From assembly GCF_008831285.2 (NCBI RefSeq), contig NC_045138.2, forward strand, positions 33,784,769-33,848,768: DNA of 64,000 bases. Direction: 5' to 3'. A program made the translations under genes and the position numbers. This document shows positions 23,350 to 35,572 of the stretch, piece after piece. Under the pieces are notes generated by a model that worked only from the letters and a program-made list of their open reading frames with translations, did not search any database and was not told the origin of the DNA. Each line of letters starts with the position of its first letter. Position 1 is the stretch's first letter. This DNA comes from Nymphaea colorata. Taxonomy: Eukaryota; Streptophyta; Magnoliopsida; Nymphaeales; Nymphaeaceae.

Positions 23350-23545
23350 TTTTGTTTAACTGGCCAGATATTTCCCAGCGTCAATTCCTTAGTTTAATGC
23401 AGTTTGTTTAATAAACATCAGGGCAGACATTTCCTAGTGTCAATATCTTAATCTAATGCAGCTTGTTGAATAAACATCGACACAACTTTTCTTCCAGTGC
23501 CAATAACTTTGTCTAATGCAGTTTGTTGAATAAACATCGATGCAG
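23350..23545. repeat. 60-base minisatellite, about three units
   Basis: The core taatgcagtttgttgaataa followed by acatc recurs with a 60-base period (ataaacatc at 23411, 23470 and 23530), with a more decayed unit before it. Confidence 0.8.
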
Positions 23546-24249
23546 TTTTTCGTTGATTTTGGCAGAACAGGGGGGAAGGTAAGGATCTTCAACACTTCTT
23601 GCATATGGGGAAACGAGAAAAGAAACAATGATCGTTATTCCAACTCCATGATACAAAAATGGGCAAGCATAAATGGTCTCCTGTTCCAAGGATCAAAATG
23701 GTTGGACATCATTCATGGTCTAAAGACAAGAGTTTCAACAAGACAAGTGCAGAACAAGTTGTTTATTATGGCATTCTTCCTGCAAGGTGAAATGATCACC
23801 TCTTATAAGTTGATTATGGCATTACACTATCGCATGTGGACTGTTATAATACCCAGTCTCCCTAGAACAATTGGCGTATGGTAGAATATTCACGAATGTA
23901 ATTTTTTTCTTGATATTATACGAAAAGATGTGGTCTTCCAGGAAATATTTTTGCTGTTTTGGCTTCTATTTGAGCTATAGACCAAATTTTTAACATTATT
24001 CATCTGTCACAGTCACTGTGCCCTCATCGTCATTATCTTATGCCTTATCCCATTTTAGCGGCCTCACTTTACCCGATTCTTTGTATTTTTCTAAAATAAA
24101 ATATAGAAATGCTTGAAGATAGGCTTAAAGAGTAGATGGAGCAGATGACGATTAGGTTTACAGATGAAGATATGAAAATCCAACTATAGTCAAGATAGAG
24201 AGGTAGAGCTCAAAACACCACGTAGGCGTCGGCTAATAGATGTGTGGCA

Positions 24250-24350
24250 TTTGTGGCAGCAGAGACTGTTGACCATTTAATTTGTCACTTGCAGATTTAA
24301 TAAACCTCTTTGGATATGGAGTGCAGAGATTTTTGGAAGAATCTGAAAGC
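24250..24350 (+). mobile_element. LINE relic, reverse transcriptase C-terminal zinc-binding segment
   Basis: A frame reads AETVDHLICH and, after a small frame slip, FNKPLWIWSAEIFG. This resembles the zf-RVT segment (ETVDHLFxxC, then W) found at the end of plant LINE polymerase proteins. Stops and shifts surround it and no intact reverse transcriptase is visible, so it is an old fragment. Confidence 0.4.
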
Positions 24351-25825
24351 CATCCGCACCACCTCTTTACTTGAGAAAACTGAAAAAATGGAAGGATGGC
24401 TGTCTAAGCGTCTCTGTTTGGGTAGGACAAGTCTTAGTTATTTCAGTGTAATCCACTTCTCCAGTTTGCTGGATGTCATGCTTTCATCTCCCGCAAAGTA
24501 CTATTGGGTCAAGAAGACATGGGAAGACATCTCCCGCAAAGTACATGCAGCAATCATTCGTTTCTGTCGTTTTGATCTTTAGTGAATCAGCTAAGGGTCG
24601 GTCTACTCCGAAGCTATGATTTCTAGAAAAAAAGAAAAAAATATTTTGTCAGAGAAGATGGAGTTCATCTCATACTTGGCAAGATGTCTCGGCTGGTCAG
24701 CTTGGGAGAAGTTCAAAGTTTGGTGACAACCATGTGCCCCATATTTGTCTGGCAGTGTTTTAAATTGTAACAAGATTTGGGAGGTAACAGATCTAGTAAC
24801 AATGAACAGCAGAGAAATAATGGCCTCCATGATACGGCTGAATGGAAGGATGGAGATAAAAACCAATGTTTCAATCAGATGGCAAAGCAAATGGATGGCA
24901 GGTTTTGCTCTTCGGTTTAGAGTACATATAGGATACTACAACAAGATGGGTTCGAGATGGTATTGTGGTGCATGAGCTTGTTGAAGAAGGGGAACGGTGC
25001 GAGTGCTTCGACGTGTTGGCCATGTCCCTTGTACAGGCAATCTTAGTGTTGTCGTCTTAGAGGGCACGGCCAGCATGTCCCGAAGTAGATCAGAAAACAG
25101 AAGGCAATAAGATAAGAGGGCCAGCACTTTGATGAATCCTTTACTCACTTTTATATTTTTAGTACATGCCACGAACAAATTGTACAAACAGAGGCCAATT
25201 TTGTCACGAATAGCCTGTCTAGCTCATAGTTGTGCTTGGTCATAGGAAATCGAGGGCGGAAAGAGAACCCGCCCAATTCATTGCCTAGTCATTTTTCTGT
25301 ATGCGAACAAGAATCTAACGTTTCAGGGAATCGGTGCAGCTATGTTACCGTGAGAAATTTCGTCGCCGTGCAACATATTCGCCCCATGTTGTTTTAAGAT
25401 TGGCACAGGACACAACTGCTGCCGATGCAACAGTCTGGTCATTTGCTTGAACAAAAAAATTAAAGATGCAATGCAATGAGATTCTTCCCCATTTAGCTAT
25501 GCCAGAAGAGAGAGAGAGAGAGAGAGATTTTCTTTTTCTTTTTCCTGCATTCTTGTTTCCATAAATTTAAACACATAACAAAAACTAACAGACATTCAGA
25601 AAAATGCTCCGTGAAACATATGATACTTCTCACCTAGTCAAAGAGAAGGCACGGTCAAGAGAAAATATGACAGGCGATGGCCAATTAGAGTGCATTGTTA
25701 TTTCTTTGACGCCTTCCAATGTTTGAGAGCCTGGGTACTTCTCAGTCAGATGATTCTCAACTAAACAATCCTTCAAAAGTGCAAGCTCGCAGGCTAAAAG
25801 TCATAAAACCCGGGCGGATCAGATT

Positions 25826-26280
25826 TCATTTGCTGAAGAAAATCCTGTTGACGACGGGTACAGGCAACGCATAAGCTGGATCAATGGCTTTCAACCCCGG
25901 GTACTCCAGCAAGGAAAGACCTGCATGGGACAGCCGAAATAAGCACAATGACAACCACTGGTACGCCACAGATTACTGGATAAGGTTGTAAGTACAGAAT
26001 GATGAATAAAATTGAAATGCTAACCCAACTCGCTCATCTAACATGTGCATACATGCACGGTGTCCATGTAAATGTGTTCCTATGCAATTATACCACGTTC
26101 ACCCATGCGAAACAGATAAACCCGGGCAGCCCATTCATCAAAAAGATTGCAAAGGCACATGTTAGTTGCCTCAAATGTAGGCTATATTGCTTCCATTATC
26201 TTTAATTGTTGAAAATTTATAATCCTGAGGCACCAAGGCTCAACAACCAGCTAAAAGGCAAGATAAGCCACTATGGACCC

Positions 26281-26316
<36 letters not shown>

Positions 26317-29300
26317 ATGCCTGCTACTCCAAAGAAGGTGTGGAAGACATCGACAGCATCATCTGGCCTGTCTGAAATCCCTCCATTGTCTTTGTCCTAC
26401 GTCATAAACAGCACAATTGTAAATTATCAGCATGGAAGGGACCCAAGCTTAACAAGAAAAAGAATTAACATGTGGGTCATCGCATATATTAAGGGTCATC
26501 GTTAACATGTTTCCTCCTTCAAGAACTCTGATTAGGAGTGATTCAGCATCACCTCTAGCCAGATCCTAATCATGACATATATGGTCACTGCACTGCAGCG
26601 ATAACAAATTTTACAATACTGGAAAATTTTCCCTTATTTGTTCTGAGCATATTTGACAAATGGGTTCACGGAACCAATTTTTACACAAGCAAAGGAAAAA
26701 GCTGTCTGTTACAGTGATTGACACGAAGGAACTAAAAGAAACTTTACATTAGCCAATAGAAATCAAGTTTCAGACAAACAGACAACTAAAACCGTGCAAT
26801 AAAACTGGGTTGAAGAAATGCAGGCCCTTTTGTGTGTGTGAGAGAGAGAGAGAGAGCACCTGACAATCTAATATAAAGCTTGCAAGCTTATCCTTGTCTA
26901 TCCAGTGGACCCTATCCATCATTGTCAAGCTAGAAAGAACCCACCACGAGTAGCACACCTGAGACATAAAAAAACATCACATTAATGAAAAGAAGTGTTC
27001 TAGAACTACGTCCTTCATAGCGAAATAACTAGTTCACGAACGTACATCAGGAAGCTTTTCCGGTCTCCCATTAAGTCCCCCTGATTGCACTTGTCGCTCA
27101 CATAACCACCACCCAAGCAAATCCTTGTTGATGTGATTCATGGCACCAACTATAGCAAGAGCACCCACACAACAGAAAACTGCAGCAAGACCAGCATCCT
27201 TAAAACAAATCCCTTGTTGAAAAACAAAGAAAATCAAGAATGACCTATCTGACTACCTGCTCAGAATACTATACCGGGAAATACATAATATGAACCATCA
27301 TGAGTTTTCTCCTTATTATCTTTAAAGAAATGTGGAATCAAAAGGAAACAGCTCATAACAAGAACTAGAAGGAAAGGAGATATTGACTTTCCAAAAGGAA
27401 GACCCAAATCGATGATTGAACAAAGTACCAGAAATACATGTGAACACTACACTAGACTAGCAGTTAAGGATGGGCATCGGGCTGAGCCACAGCCCATAAC
27501 AACGGCCCGGGCCCGGCCCGACTGCCCAGAACCTAGTGCGGGCCCAGCCCGGCCAGCCCGATTAACATTAAAAAATAATCATTTTAATATAAAATAATAT
27601 ATATAATTTGTCATAATAAAATATATATAATTATATATATAAATTATAAAACAATATTAAATATAAGTTATTGTGCCTCAATCGGCATACCTTGGCAGGC
27701 CCAATAATTTATCGAGTCTGCCCAATGCCCAAGTTTTGGGCCCGAGCCCGAACCCAAGTGGGGACGGGTACCTGGCTCGGTGCCAAGGCTTATTAGCAGT
27801 TGGTTGATATATCAGTGCGCTATATAGAATCAACTGTCAATCCGAGAAGATGCACTGTAATAAATGGATAAATATGTGATTAAAAATTAACAATAACCTT
27901 GGCCAGCATGCGATTCAGCTCCAGGTGTGCAACCAAATCCACCATCAAAATTTTTGCAGCTTACTATATATTCTACAGCCTTTCCCACATTGATTTTGTC
28001 TAAGCGGTGAAGCAATGAAAGACAACATATTGCACAATAAGAAAACCTACAAAGTCAAAAGATTACCAGCCTAAGTTGTGCTAGAAGAAATACCAACAAA
28101 AGCAACAAACGATAACTGCAAAAAATAGAAGAATGAGAACACCTTGTATCAATTTCACCCCATATATCACCTGAAAAGGAACCATCATCTTGCTGCAGCC
28201 CAGCAATGTCTGTCAAAGAGTCAAGTCAAACAGAGGGTGCAATTTAATGGTTTTGTTGACAAGAGTGAAAGTAAAAGCCAAGGGAAGAACAAATCATGAG
28301 AAAAGCTGCCCTAAAAGCAACAAATCTGGTGTTAAGCAAGGAAAATTTTGACCCCCTAATCCTGACTAAGGCACCAGGTTCTAACAATCCATACATCTTG
28401 CACAGGAACAAGATTAACCGGTCCTCCACTAACATGGAAATTTCCCAAAGAGTTTGTGGACACAATTGAATAGCATGATTTGATTGAAAAGGATGGTGAT
28501 GTTTACCAAATTACAGTTAGCATCCTCTTTATTGTTCACAACCTAACCAGAAGTAATAAACTAATAATCCAGTCTCATGGTCAAGTAGCGACCGCAAAGA
28601 GATGAGCATTTATAGTAACATAAAGACAAAATGACAAGTTAGTCTTGAGATAACCATATCAATGTGCTAATTTATCATACTTTGGCATGAAGTCTAATAC
28701 CAAACTGCTTGCTCAAACAGCAAAATTTAGCATCTATTAGGAAGGATACAGTCTGTCACTTTTTCAATGTCAACAACATCTAGCCTGTCAAAGAGGGCAA
28801 GAATTTGGACGGCACTAAGTGTATAGAGAATGTGTGGATCATGACCAATATTCCCAGCAAAACCACCTGCATGATAAAAAGCAACAGAGAATCAGATTTA
28901 TTAAGGCAGGCACCTCATGTATTACTTGTCATATGTTCTGGAACCTAACTAATTAGGTCTGCAAATCATTGTATAATTTCAACATATTATATGTTGTTTA
29001 TCTGTCTTGGACCTCTTGGTGGAACTTTGTAAGCACTAATTTCTTGTTCACTAATGATATAATATCTTATGCATAAATTTTTTTCATCTCTCTGAGATTA
29101 ATAACATCCAAAAAATGAAGCATTTAAAGGCACATACACTCACTTCAACAAAAAATGAATGTTAAGTAGCAGCATGAATGATAGCTCATCACAAAACAAA
29201 GAAAATCAAGCCTTGCCCATATTATACTAAGTATAGGGAGGGGTGAATTTACTGACCACACTCGTGCTGGCACTTCAGCACCCATGATATGATTGCCTCT

Positions 29301-29549
29301 TGATCAACATCTCCTAGCTTTCCCAAAAGGTCCAATGTAGTCAAACCCCAATATGCACCATTCATCCTTAAATGTTCCATGACCAAAGATTCGAATTCAT
29401 CCTTTCTCTAATTTCATGCTAAAAACTCTTAAAGTTTGCCATTTGACCAACAAAAATATCTTCAAATTGAAATTAAAGAAAAAGAAGCCACAAACCTTTT
29501 CTACAGATAATATATATTGGGCATGCTTCTCAATTTCCAGTTCTCCCAT
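25826..29549 (-). CDS. RGTB: Rab geranylgeranyltransferase (type II) beta subunit, 9 coding exons
   Basis: Exons: 29496-29549, 29257-29401, 28750-28866, 28143-28209, 27898-28046, 27046-27179, 26860-26958, 26321-26396, 25826-25920; 311 residues in phase, close to the roughly 313 known for Arabidopsis RGTB. The enzyme adds geranylgeranyl groups to C-terminal Cys of Rab GTPases, together with an alpha subunit and the Rab escort protein, in the cytosol. Landmarks: [18 protein letters not shown] at the start, prenyltransferase repeats ([50 protein letters not shown]), and zinc ligands D222, C224 (DVCYSWW) and H274 (FHTFFG). It ends [20 protein letters not shown]. Intron 8 has a GC donor; the others are GT-AG. 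Intron 5 carries a MITE. No break is seen. Confidence 0.95.
26284..26316. repeat. (GA)n microsatellite at the 5' end of intron 8
   Basis: This reads as (CT)n on the transcribed strand, starting five bases inside the GC donor of the Rab prenyltransferase intron 8. A second such tract (26840-26856) sits at the donor of intron 7. Confidence 0.95.
27458..27801. mobile_element. non-autonomous hAT-type MITE in intron 5 of RGTB
   Basis: A 328-base insert (27466-27793) is flanked by the 8-base direct repeat TAGCAGTT (27458-27465 and 27794-27801), the duplication length made by hAT transposases. The ends are imperfect inverted repeats starting AAGGATGGGCA and, on the other strand, AAGCCTTGGCA. GC-rich arms (runs of GGCCC) enclose an AT-rich centre. 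There is no coding capacity. Confidence 0.65.
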
Positions 29550-31260
29550 CCTTGGAGACACTGGGCAAGAGCAGAATAAGACCAACATCAGTTGCAAATA
29601 AAAAACCTCATATGCAACTGCTAGAAGTTATGTATCTTCCAATGAACCAAGGAAAAAGGACCATCCATGAAATTCCTCAGGAGGTTCTGTGAGAAACCAG
29701 CATCTAGAACTTTGCAGTCATGAAGATGCATGACAACACATCATTTATATGAATTGTTTAAGTGGTCATACTTAGAGTCAAACCAAAGTGGCATGGAATA
29801 AATTCAAATTTCAGCAACTCTAACATAGATGAAAACTGAAGGAAAATTTACTATGGATGACCATTGACCTGCAATGACAATGTATTTACAATTGAACAGA
29901 CAAAATATGCACCAAGAAAATACAAATCAAGCCACTTCAGTCAGCATTCTAAGATATTTTCAGTGTTTAGAACTAACCAGACTTTCTAATATTTCATGAA
30001 ACCTTAAAACCAATTTTCTGAGCTAGAGTACAACTACAGGAACATTAAGATTGAAGGTTCAGTACATCAATGGATTAGAAAGTTGAATGAAATTCATAAT
30101 ATCTTCATGACATTCAGTGAAGCAGGAGGAAAATTTGCCAGATTATTTCCAGTTTCTGGTTACAGGTTGAATCTAGTTCTCCATGGAACTCCACATTAAA
30201 TTCTTAATTGCCACAACTGGAGAATCAAGCTAAACTCGCATGGAAACCAGTACTTATGTGAGTCTAACATACAAACCTTGTGCATTTGAGATTGAGAATT
30301 TGACTGTCTAACAACTAGCAAAAGTTGTATATTTGAAACGAATCTAGACTGTCCCACATAAATTTTTACACTTATCAAAACATTACAAACGCTAAAAGTA
30401 CACATATCTCTTGCATAAATCCATGGGCTACCTGAGGAAAGATATTATCATATTACAACAAAAAGCTCTACATATATTGATATAGCAGGTCATGAAAGAT
30501 GGGATCCGTTTCTTCTTAGCAACAAACCAAGCAAGTACAAAAGGCAGCCAGGCTTACAAGAATCATAAAAGAAAGTTGATAAGAGAAAAGCAAAACGTAA
30601 TTGCACGATTGGGCCTCTAAAAATTTATCTTCAGAACATCAAGTTTCGAGAAAATCAGTCAAGCGGAAAACAGGAAAATCCAACAATTTCACCTTTTCCT
30701 TTTTGGTTTTTTGTGGTATATTTAATTTGCTATGCAAAACCTACTAGACATTACCAGAAGAAGAGGAAAACTAACAAATGGCATAGCTTCATTATAAAAC
30801 CCTAGTTCAATTAATGAGGACTGATAATAAATCCCAGCAACCACACCCCCAATCCCAATTCTTCACCCACTCCTCCCAAAAAAATGCCAATCATAATCTC
30901 TAGCGGTAGTCACAGTACTCTACACAGGAAAAAAAAAAGATCACGATAGACCAAAGAAAAACAATTCTAAATCAAACTGATCCAAGCAAGTTAAAGTTTC
31001 TCCTGATAGCCATGTAGAGTAAATCAGAGGAAAGGGCTACCACGCCGGGGAGATACAACGCCAGCAATGTCGAAATTGGAACTCCCGATCGCCTTGCCCG
31101 AAGGAAGGCGGCAAAACCGGAGGCGAGAGCGATCCAACACAGTAAACAAGCAAGTCTCTGCCCGCCACAGGGTGGGAGGGGTGGGGGATAGGAAAAGAGA
31201 AAGAGATCGGTCGTGACAGAAATATTTCCCTTTCAGTCGTTTCTCAGTTATTGCACACAA
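29550..31260 (-). other. probable 5' leader exon and leader intron of RGTB
   Basis: An acceptor (cttgcccag) lies 14 bases before the RGTB start codon. A GC-richer block at about 31041-31260 ends in a plausible donor (gcgtg then gtagcc, at 31040). The 1.45 kb between them contains no coding motif. This suggests a non-coding first exon with an intron in the leader. Confidence 0.4.
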
Positions 31261-32512
31261 CTGGCCAGTTGGTTTTCAGGAGATTTCATGGTCAACTTAT
31301 ACCCACCCACGACCATTGAATTAGTTATCCCTTTCCAACAAATATTAAGAGGTTTTTAAAATATATATTTTATTTTTAATTCACTGATTCAAGAAATAAA
31401 CTTTTGAAAACTTTTTTTCATTTTTATATTTTCAAGGCATCATTCAAGAATCCGATTTGTAAGGGATAAAAGGTTACCAGAGCAAGGTTAGCAATTCCCT
31501 GGCTCACTTAGAAACTTTTGGCACATCGTTGATGCCTTCCTTAAAAACTCTTCAGATGTCTCCCTTAAAACTCTTGGTAAGTCATCAAGGGTTATCCGAT
31601 GAGTATAAAAAGACGGTTAGTTCCAGCCCGATAACTCAATGGGTCAGGTTTCTGATGCCAATAACTTCTTCAAGTTGACCTGAGCCCAACTCGATGCGTA
31701 CCTTAGTTGTGTCTACCTATCCGACCAGTTACATTATGCCATATGCCATGCTTGTTAACATCCTTACAAAAACTAACCATAATAACTACCTTTTCTTCAA
31801 ACATGTTTATGGGGGAAGAAAAAAATCATCACCATGTAAGTGTGGTAAGTGTTATCTAATCAAAAGATGCCGCTGAAGTAACGCTTCATGACACTTTTGG
31901 CAAGGGACAAAAATAGACGAGGAAATGTATTGTTGAGAAGATATCCTACGAAGCAACCAAGAAGATGATTGTGTTATAAAAACGCAATATTAGTCAAACC
32001 AGTAGATGCAAACTTGGATAAGGCTAAAAACAATAAGTCTTGTCTAAAAGCAAAAAGTGTAATATTTTCTATGATAAAATAGTATATTAAAAAAAATAAA
32101 TAATATCGAAGTAAGAGAGACAAAATCATGAAAAGGGCAGGAAAATTTGATAAAAAGCAAAAGGAAATTCTGGAATGGCTGGAACTGAAAACATGATGCC
32201 ACTTCGTGTTTGTTTTGGGCGGATCAAAATACCTGGAACCATATTCTATTGTTTGTGTGGAGGGAAAAGTTTTCCGGTTTTTTGGAATGTGAATCGGGAA
32301 TTTGTGAAAAAGACGGCCCGTTTATATTCGAACTTTAGAGATCGCTGCTTCCATATCGCAGCCTGAGTCCGTTGTCAATTTGTCATGTCCCATTCTGTAA
32401 ATTTTAGCAAGTGGAACACCCAAAAAGTAATTCCCCACCCTAAAACCCCACGGAATTCCTCTAGTCGCCCACCGCCGTGTTGCCTGTGAGATCGAGAGGT
32501 TTCCTCGAAGAG
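31261..32512. other. intergenic between RGTB and the RRM gene
   Basis: AT-rich, divergent promoter interval. The part 31480-31660 resembles sequence at 57600-57700 and is probably a dispersed repeat. No gene is seen. Confidence 0.5.
31480..31660. repeat. degenerate dispersed repeat, also near 57600
   Basis: Both places share ttaaaaactcttcatatgtc-like and aagggtt-tctgatga-like stretches in the same order. The family and limits are unknown. Confidence 0.35.
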
Positions 32513-35500
32513 ATGGCACTGAGGGCAGCGGCGGCAGCTAGGACGAGCGGTTTCCGGCGGCTCTTCTCCATCTCCGCCTTCTCTCCGCCACCTCCGGCCA
32601 CTCCTCCTCCGCCCCCTGCTGATCCCTCTACGAACCTCTTCGTCTCAGGTTCTTTCCCTCTCGTTCGTCGCTTCCATTTCTGTTGTTTCTTCTCGCAGCC
32701 CTGTGGCAAAAAATGACGGTGTTTATTCTCTTCGATTTTCTGCTGATGGGTTATCGATGGCTTTGGTGGTGGCTATTGGGGCTCTGGTGTTAATTTTTCC
32801 CCTGTTTTTGTCCACAAAAGCTTTTGTATCACTTGATTTAACAGGTTGCTGATGAACTTTATATTTGGGGAGGCTTTAGATTGGTGTAGCATGATTATGC
32901 TTCGTATGAGCTCGTGCTTTCTGTCTGTAAAGTTTCGGATTTGACAACGTTTTTGTTTATTCTTTCACGTCTTCGACTGTGGCTAGCTATTTATCTTATG
33001 TTTATGCATGTAAAAGGGAGTTTTGGCCATATATCTTATTCTGATGGCTCGTGTTTTTTCCTTTTCAATTATCTGTTCCCCTCTGGTGCGGTTCGCTTAG
33101 AATGTTTACGAGTCTTCAGTGGGAAATTGAATGCTAAAAAGTACTAGCTAACTGGAAAAGAATAAAAACGTTGTTGAGGCTCTCTGGGTGTGCCAAGAAG
33201 TTTGGAGGCTCAGCTGAGGATTTTTGATTTTCACTGGGCTTCTGTTCTAAAGTGTGAATGACTAGGCTGTCCTTCTCTTGTTTCTCGAAATATTGACTTG
33301 TCCAGCTAGGCTGCTAATCGATCTACCTGTGTTTGGAACCAGCTTCTAGTTGGCCAAAGTAATCAATTACATAGTCATTGGTCGCTACCCAGGCTTTGCT
33401 CGTCACTTAGGCAGTTAGGCTTTACCTAACACTTTTAACAACATAGGGTGGGTTATTCAAATCTTACCTTGTACACTACGGATGAATTTTAGTTGTAGCA
33501 TTTACAAGCTATGGTATAATTTAGCAGCTTTATAATTTCATAGCTTATGTTCTATTCAAGTATTTCGTTCCTACATATATCCTTGTAAGAAGAGCTTGAT
33601 CCCAGTTGTTTTTAACTTTTAAGATCATAGTTAGCTTGTCTGCATATATTCCATCTCACCCTGCATTTTTGACGAGGCTAGTTTCTGAGTTGTTTGTGAA
33701 TGAAAATACAAGGCCTGTCTGTGGAGTATATATTCTTAGTATGATATGGTATAGCTTCAGCGAGGCTGAGAAAAACCAAGCATGACCATTAGAACCTAGG
33801 AACAGCAAAGTGTGCCAGTAAGTAGCAACTTGGATGCTTGGCACGCTTAACAGATTGCAGCATTTACACCAAACTTAACTGACCATGTAATGGATGCTTA
33901 ATTGCTTCCATTCACTCTTTTTTATTGTCACTTTGATTTGTTTGAAGTTAGAACAAAAAGTAGGAATGCCAAAATGACATGGCTGAGTTAATAGGCTTAA
34001 GCTAAAAGAACATGAAATTAGAGCCTGAATGAGCTATGTGCAGGTTGTGCACATGCTCAAGTGTACACACAAAAACATATATGTATTTAAGATGATTATG
34101 ATATGTGTTGGAGATTCGGAGGTCATATATGACTTGTGAACTATATCACTGCACTTTGACTTCCTTGAAGTTTCATCACGATCTGTTTAGTAGGGCAAAA
34201 TTTTCTTATTTCGTCCCCACGCAAAAAACCAGGTTATTTAAGTTGTGAAGTTTTAGCGCAGTCTGGTTTTTTGCCTTAAATCTCTTGAAAAACCCGATTG
34301 CACATCTGTTTTGTTGGATAAAAAAATAGATCATTTGAACCAAATCTGTAGTATCTGGTCTGCATCTTCTCCGCTCTCCTTCATGATCTCTCTCTCTCTT
34401 TTGCTCACAAACACATGCATGCATACACAAACATTGGTTTTAGATGTTCAAATGTGCTGTTTAATTGGAGTTTGCTGGACATATTTTCTGGCTGAATTCT
34501 TGGGTTCCGCATCATTGATTGTTGTTACTGTCCTTTCGTTATTTATTTTTTATGCAGACATTGATAAACTGGTTGGCTGTGTATACAGATCTATATCAAT
34601 GTCTTCTATTATATTTGTTTAGATGACTGTCAGAGCTAACGTTGGATCAACTTAATGGTTTTTCTTATGTTCTTTGGAAACTATGCTCCTTGTGATTTTT
34701 TGTGCATAGTCATTGTGGTATATCAAGTAATCTTCCTACTGAAGTACACTTAGTAAACGCTGTTGTGTTTCTGATTCTTACTGCATTTGTAGGACTCAGC
34801 AAGCGGACCACAACCGAGAAGCTCAGAGAAGCTTTCTCCAAATTTGGTCAAGTCGTGCATGGTGAGTCCTCAGCCTGCTTAACTTTAGAAAAATAATTAA
34901 AATGTTTTCAAATGGTAGAACCGTAGAACATCCTAATGTTGCAATTCAAAAATTATTTTTGGACTTAGAAAAGATTAATACCACTTGCATTTGAAACCTT
35001 TTTGCAGCAAGAGTCGTCACGGACAGGGTTTCTGGTTATTCTAAGGGATTCGGTTTTGTCAGATATGCTACCATAGAGGAAGCTGCTGAAGGAATAAAAG
35101 GAATGGATGGCAAGGTGAGATAGGGAGATTAAGATTCCAGACTTTATGGCTTTTACTTGTCGGGTTGATTTAGTAGGAAGCACCTTGCGGATCATGTTTC
35201 CTGGAAGCACCTTCCTTTTTGTGCTGCCACTATGAAAATCAACCGTTAGATTTCTAAAGTCTCCAACTTCGAGACATATGTACATACCATTGGAACAACA
35301 CGTTCCAAATGGTTGATACTAAAAACAAAGATTTTATCTGTAGGGTCTATTTGGTAAGCATGCGGACCCGGTACGTGATCTGTTTCTACATCTCGTTCTG
35401 ACCTTCATTTACAAGCGTACAGACAATAATGATGAATTGGTGATGCTTCATTGGCTTTTCTCCTTTGCAGTTTCTCGATGGCTGGGTTATCTTTGCAGAG

Positions 35501-35572
35501 TATGCAAGACCTAGGCAACCTCCACAACCTCCTGCTAATGAATCACCATCAGGTTCATACACGAGTTATTAG
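32513..35572 (+). CDS. small RRM RNA-binding protein, organelle-targeted, 4 exons
   Basis: Exons: 32513-32648, 34793-34861, 35008-35114, 35471-35572; 137 residues. An Arg- and Ala-rich N-terminus (MALRAAAAARTSGFRRLFSI) with a Pro-rich linker looks like an organelle transit peptide, probably mitochondrial. One RRM follows: RNP2 NLFVSGL (residues 41-47), RNP1 KGFGFVRY (81-88), ending near residue 115; the tail is short and Pro-rich (RPRQPPQPPANESPSGSY). The size and layout fit the plant small RRM proteins (S-RBP type) and glycine-rich RBP relatives without the glycine tail. Such proteins bind organelle transcripts; the target is unknown. The ATG at 32513 is favoured for its context (agATGGC) over one 12 codons upstream in the same frame. 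Intron 1 is 2.1 kb. Confidence 0.88.

Larger units (their letters stand above)
21989..25825. other. intergenic, gene-poor
   Basis: The 3.8 kb between the glucosidase promoter and the Rab prenyltransferase stop codon. It holds (CT)n at 22690-22710, a 0.12 kb tandem duplication, a 60-base minisatellite, a LINE relic and (GA)n at 25507-25528. The open frames (for example 23540-23884) have no recognised motif. Confidence 0.5.

Noticed and set aside
32461-32709. Antisense ORF opposite the RRM first exon
   Set aside because: It is a GC-rich shadow of the Ala- and Pro-rich coding exon.
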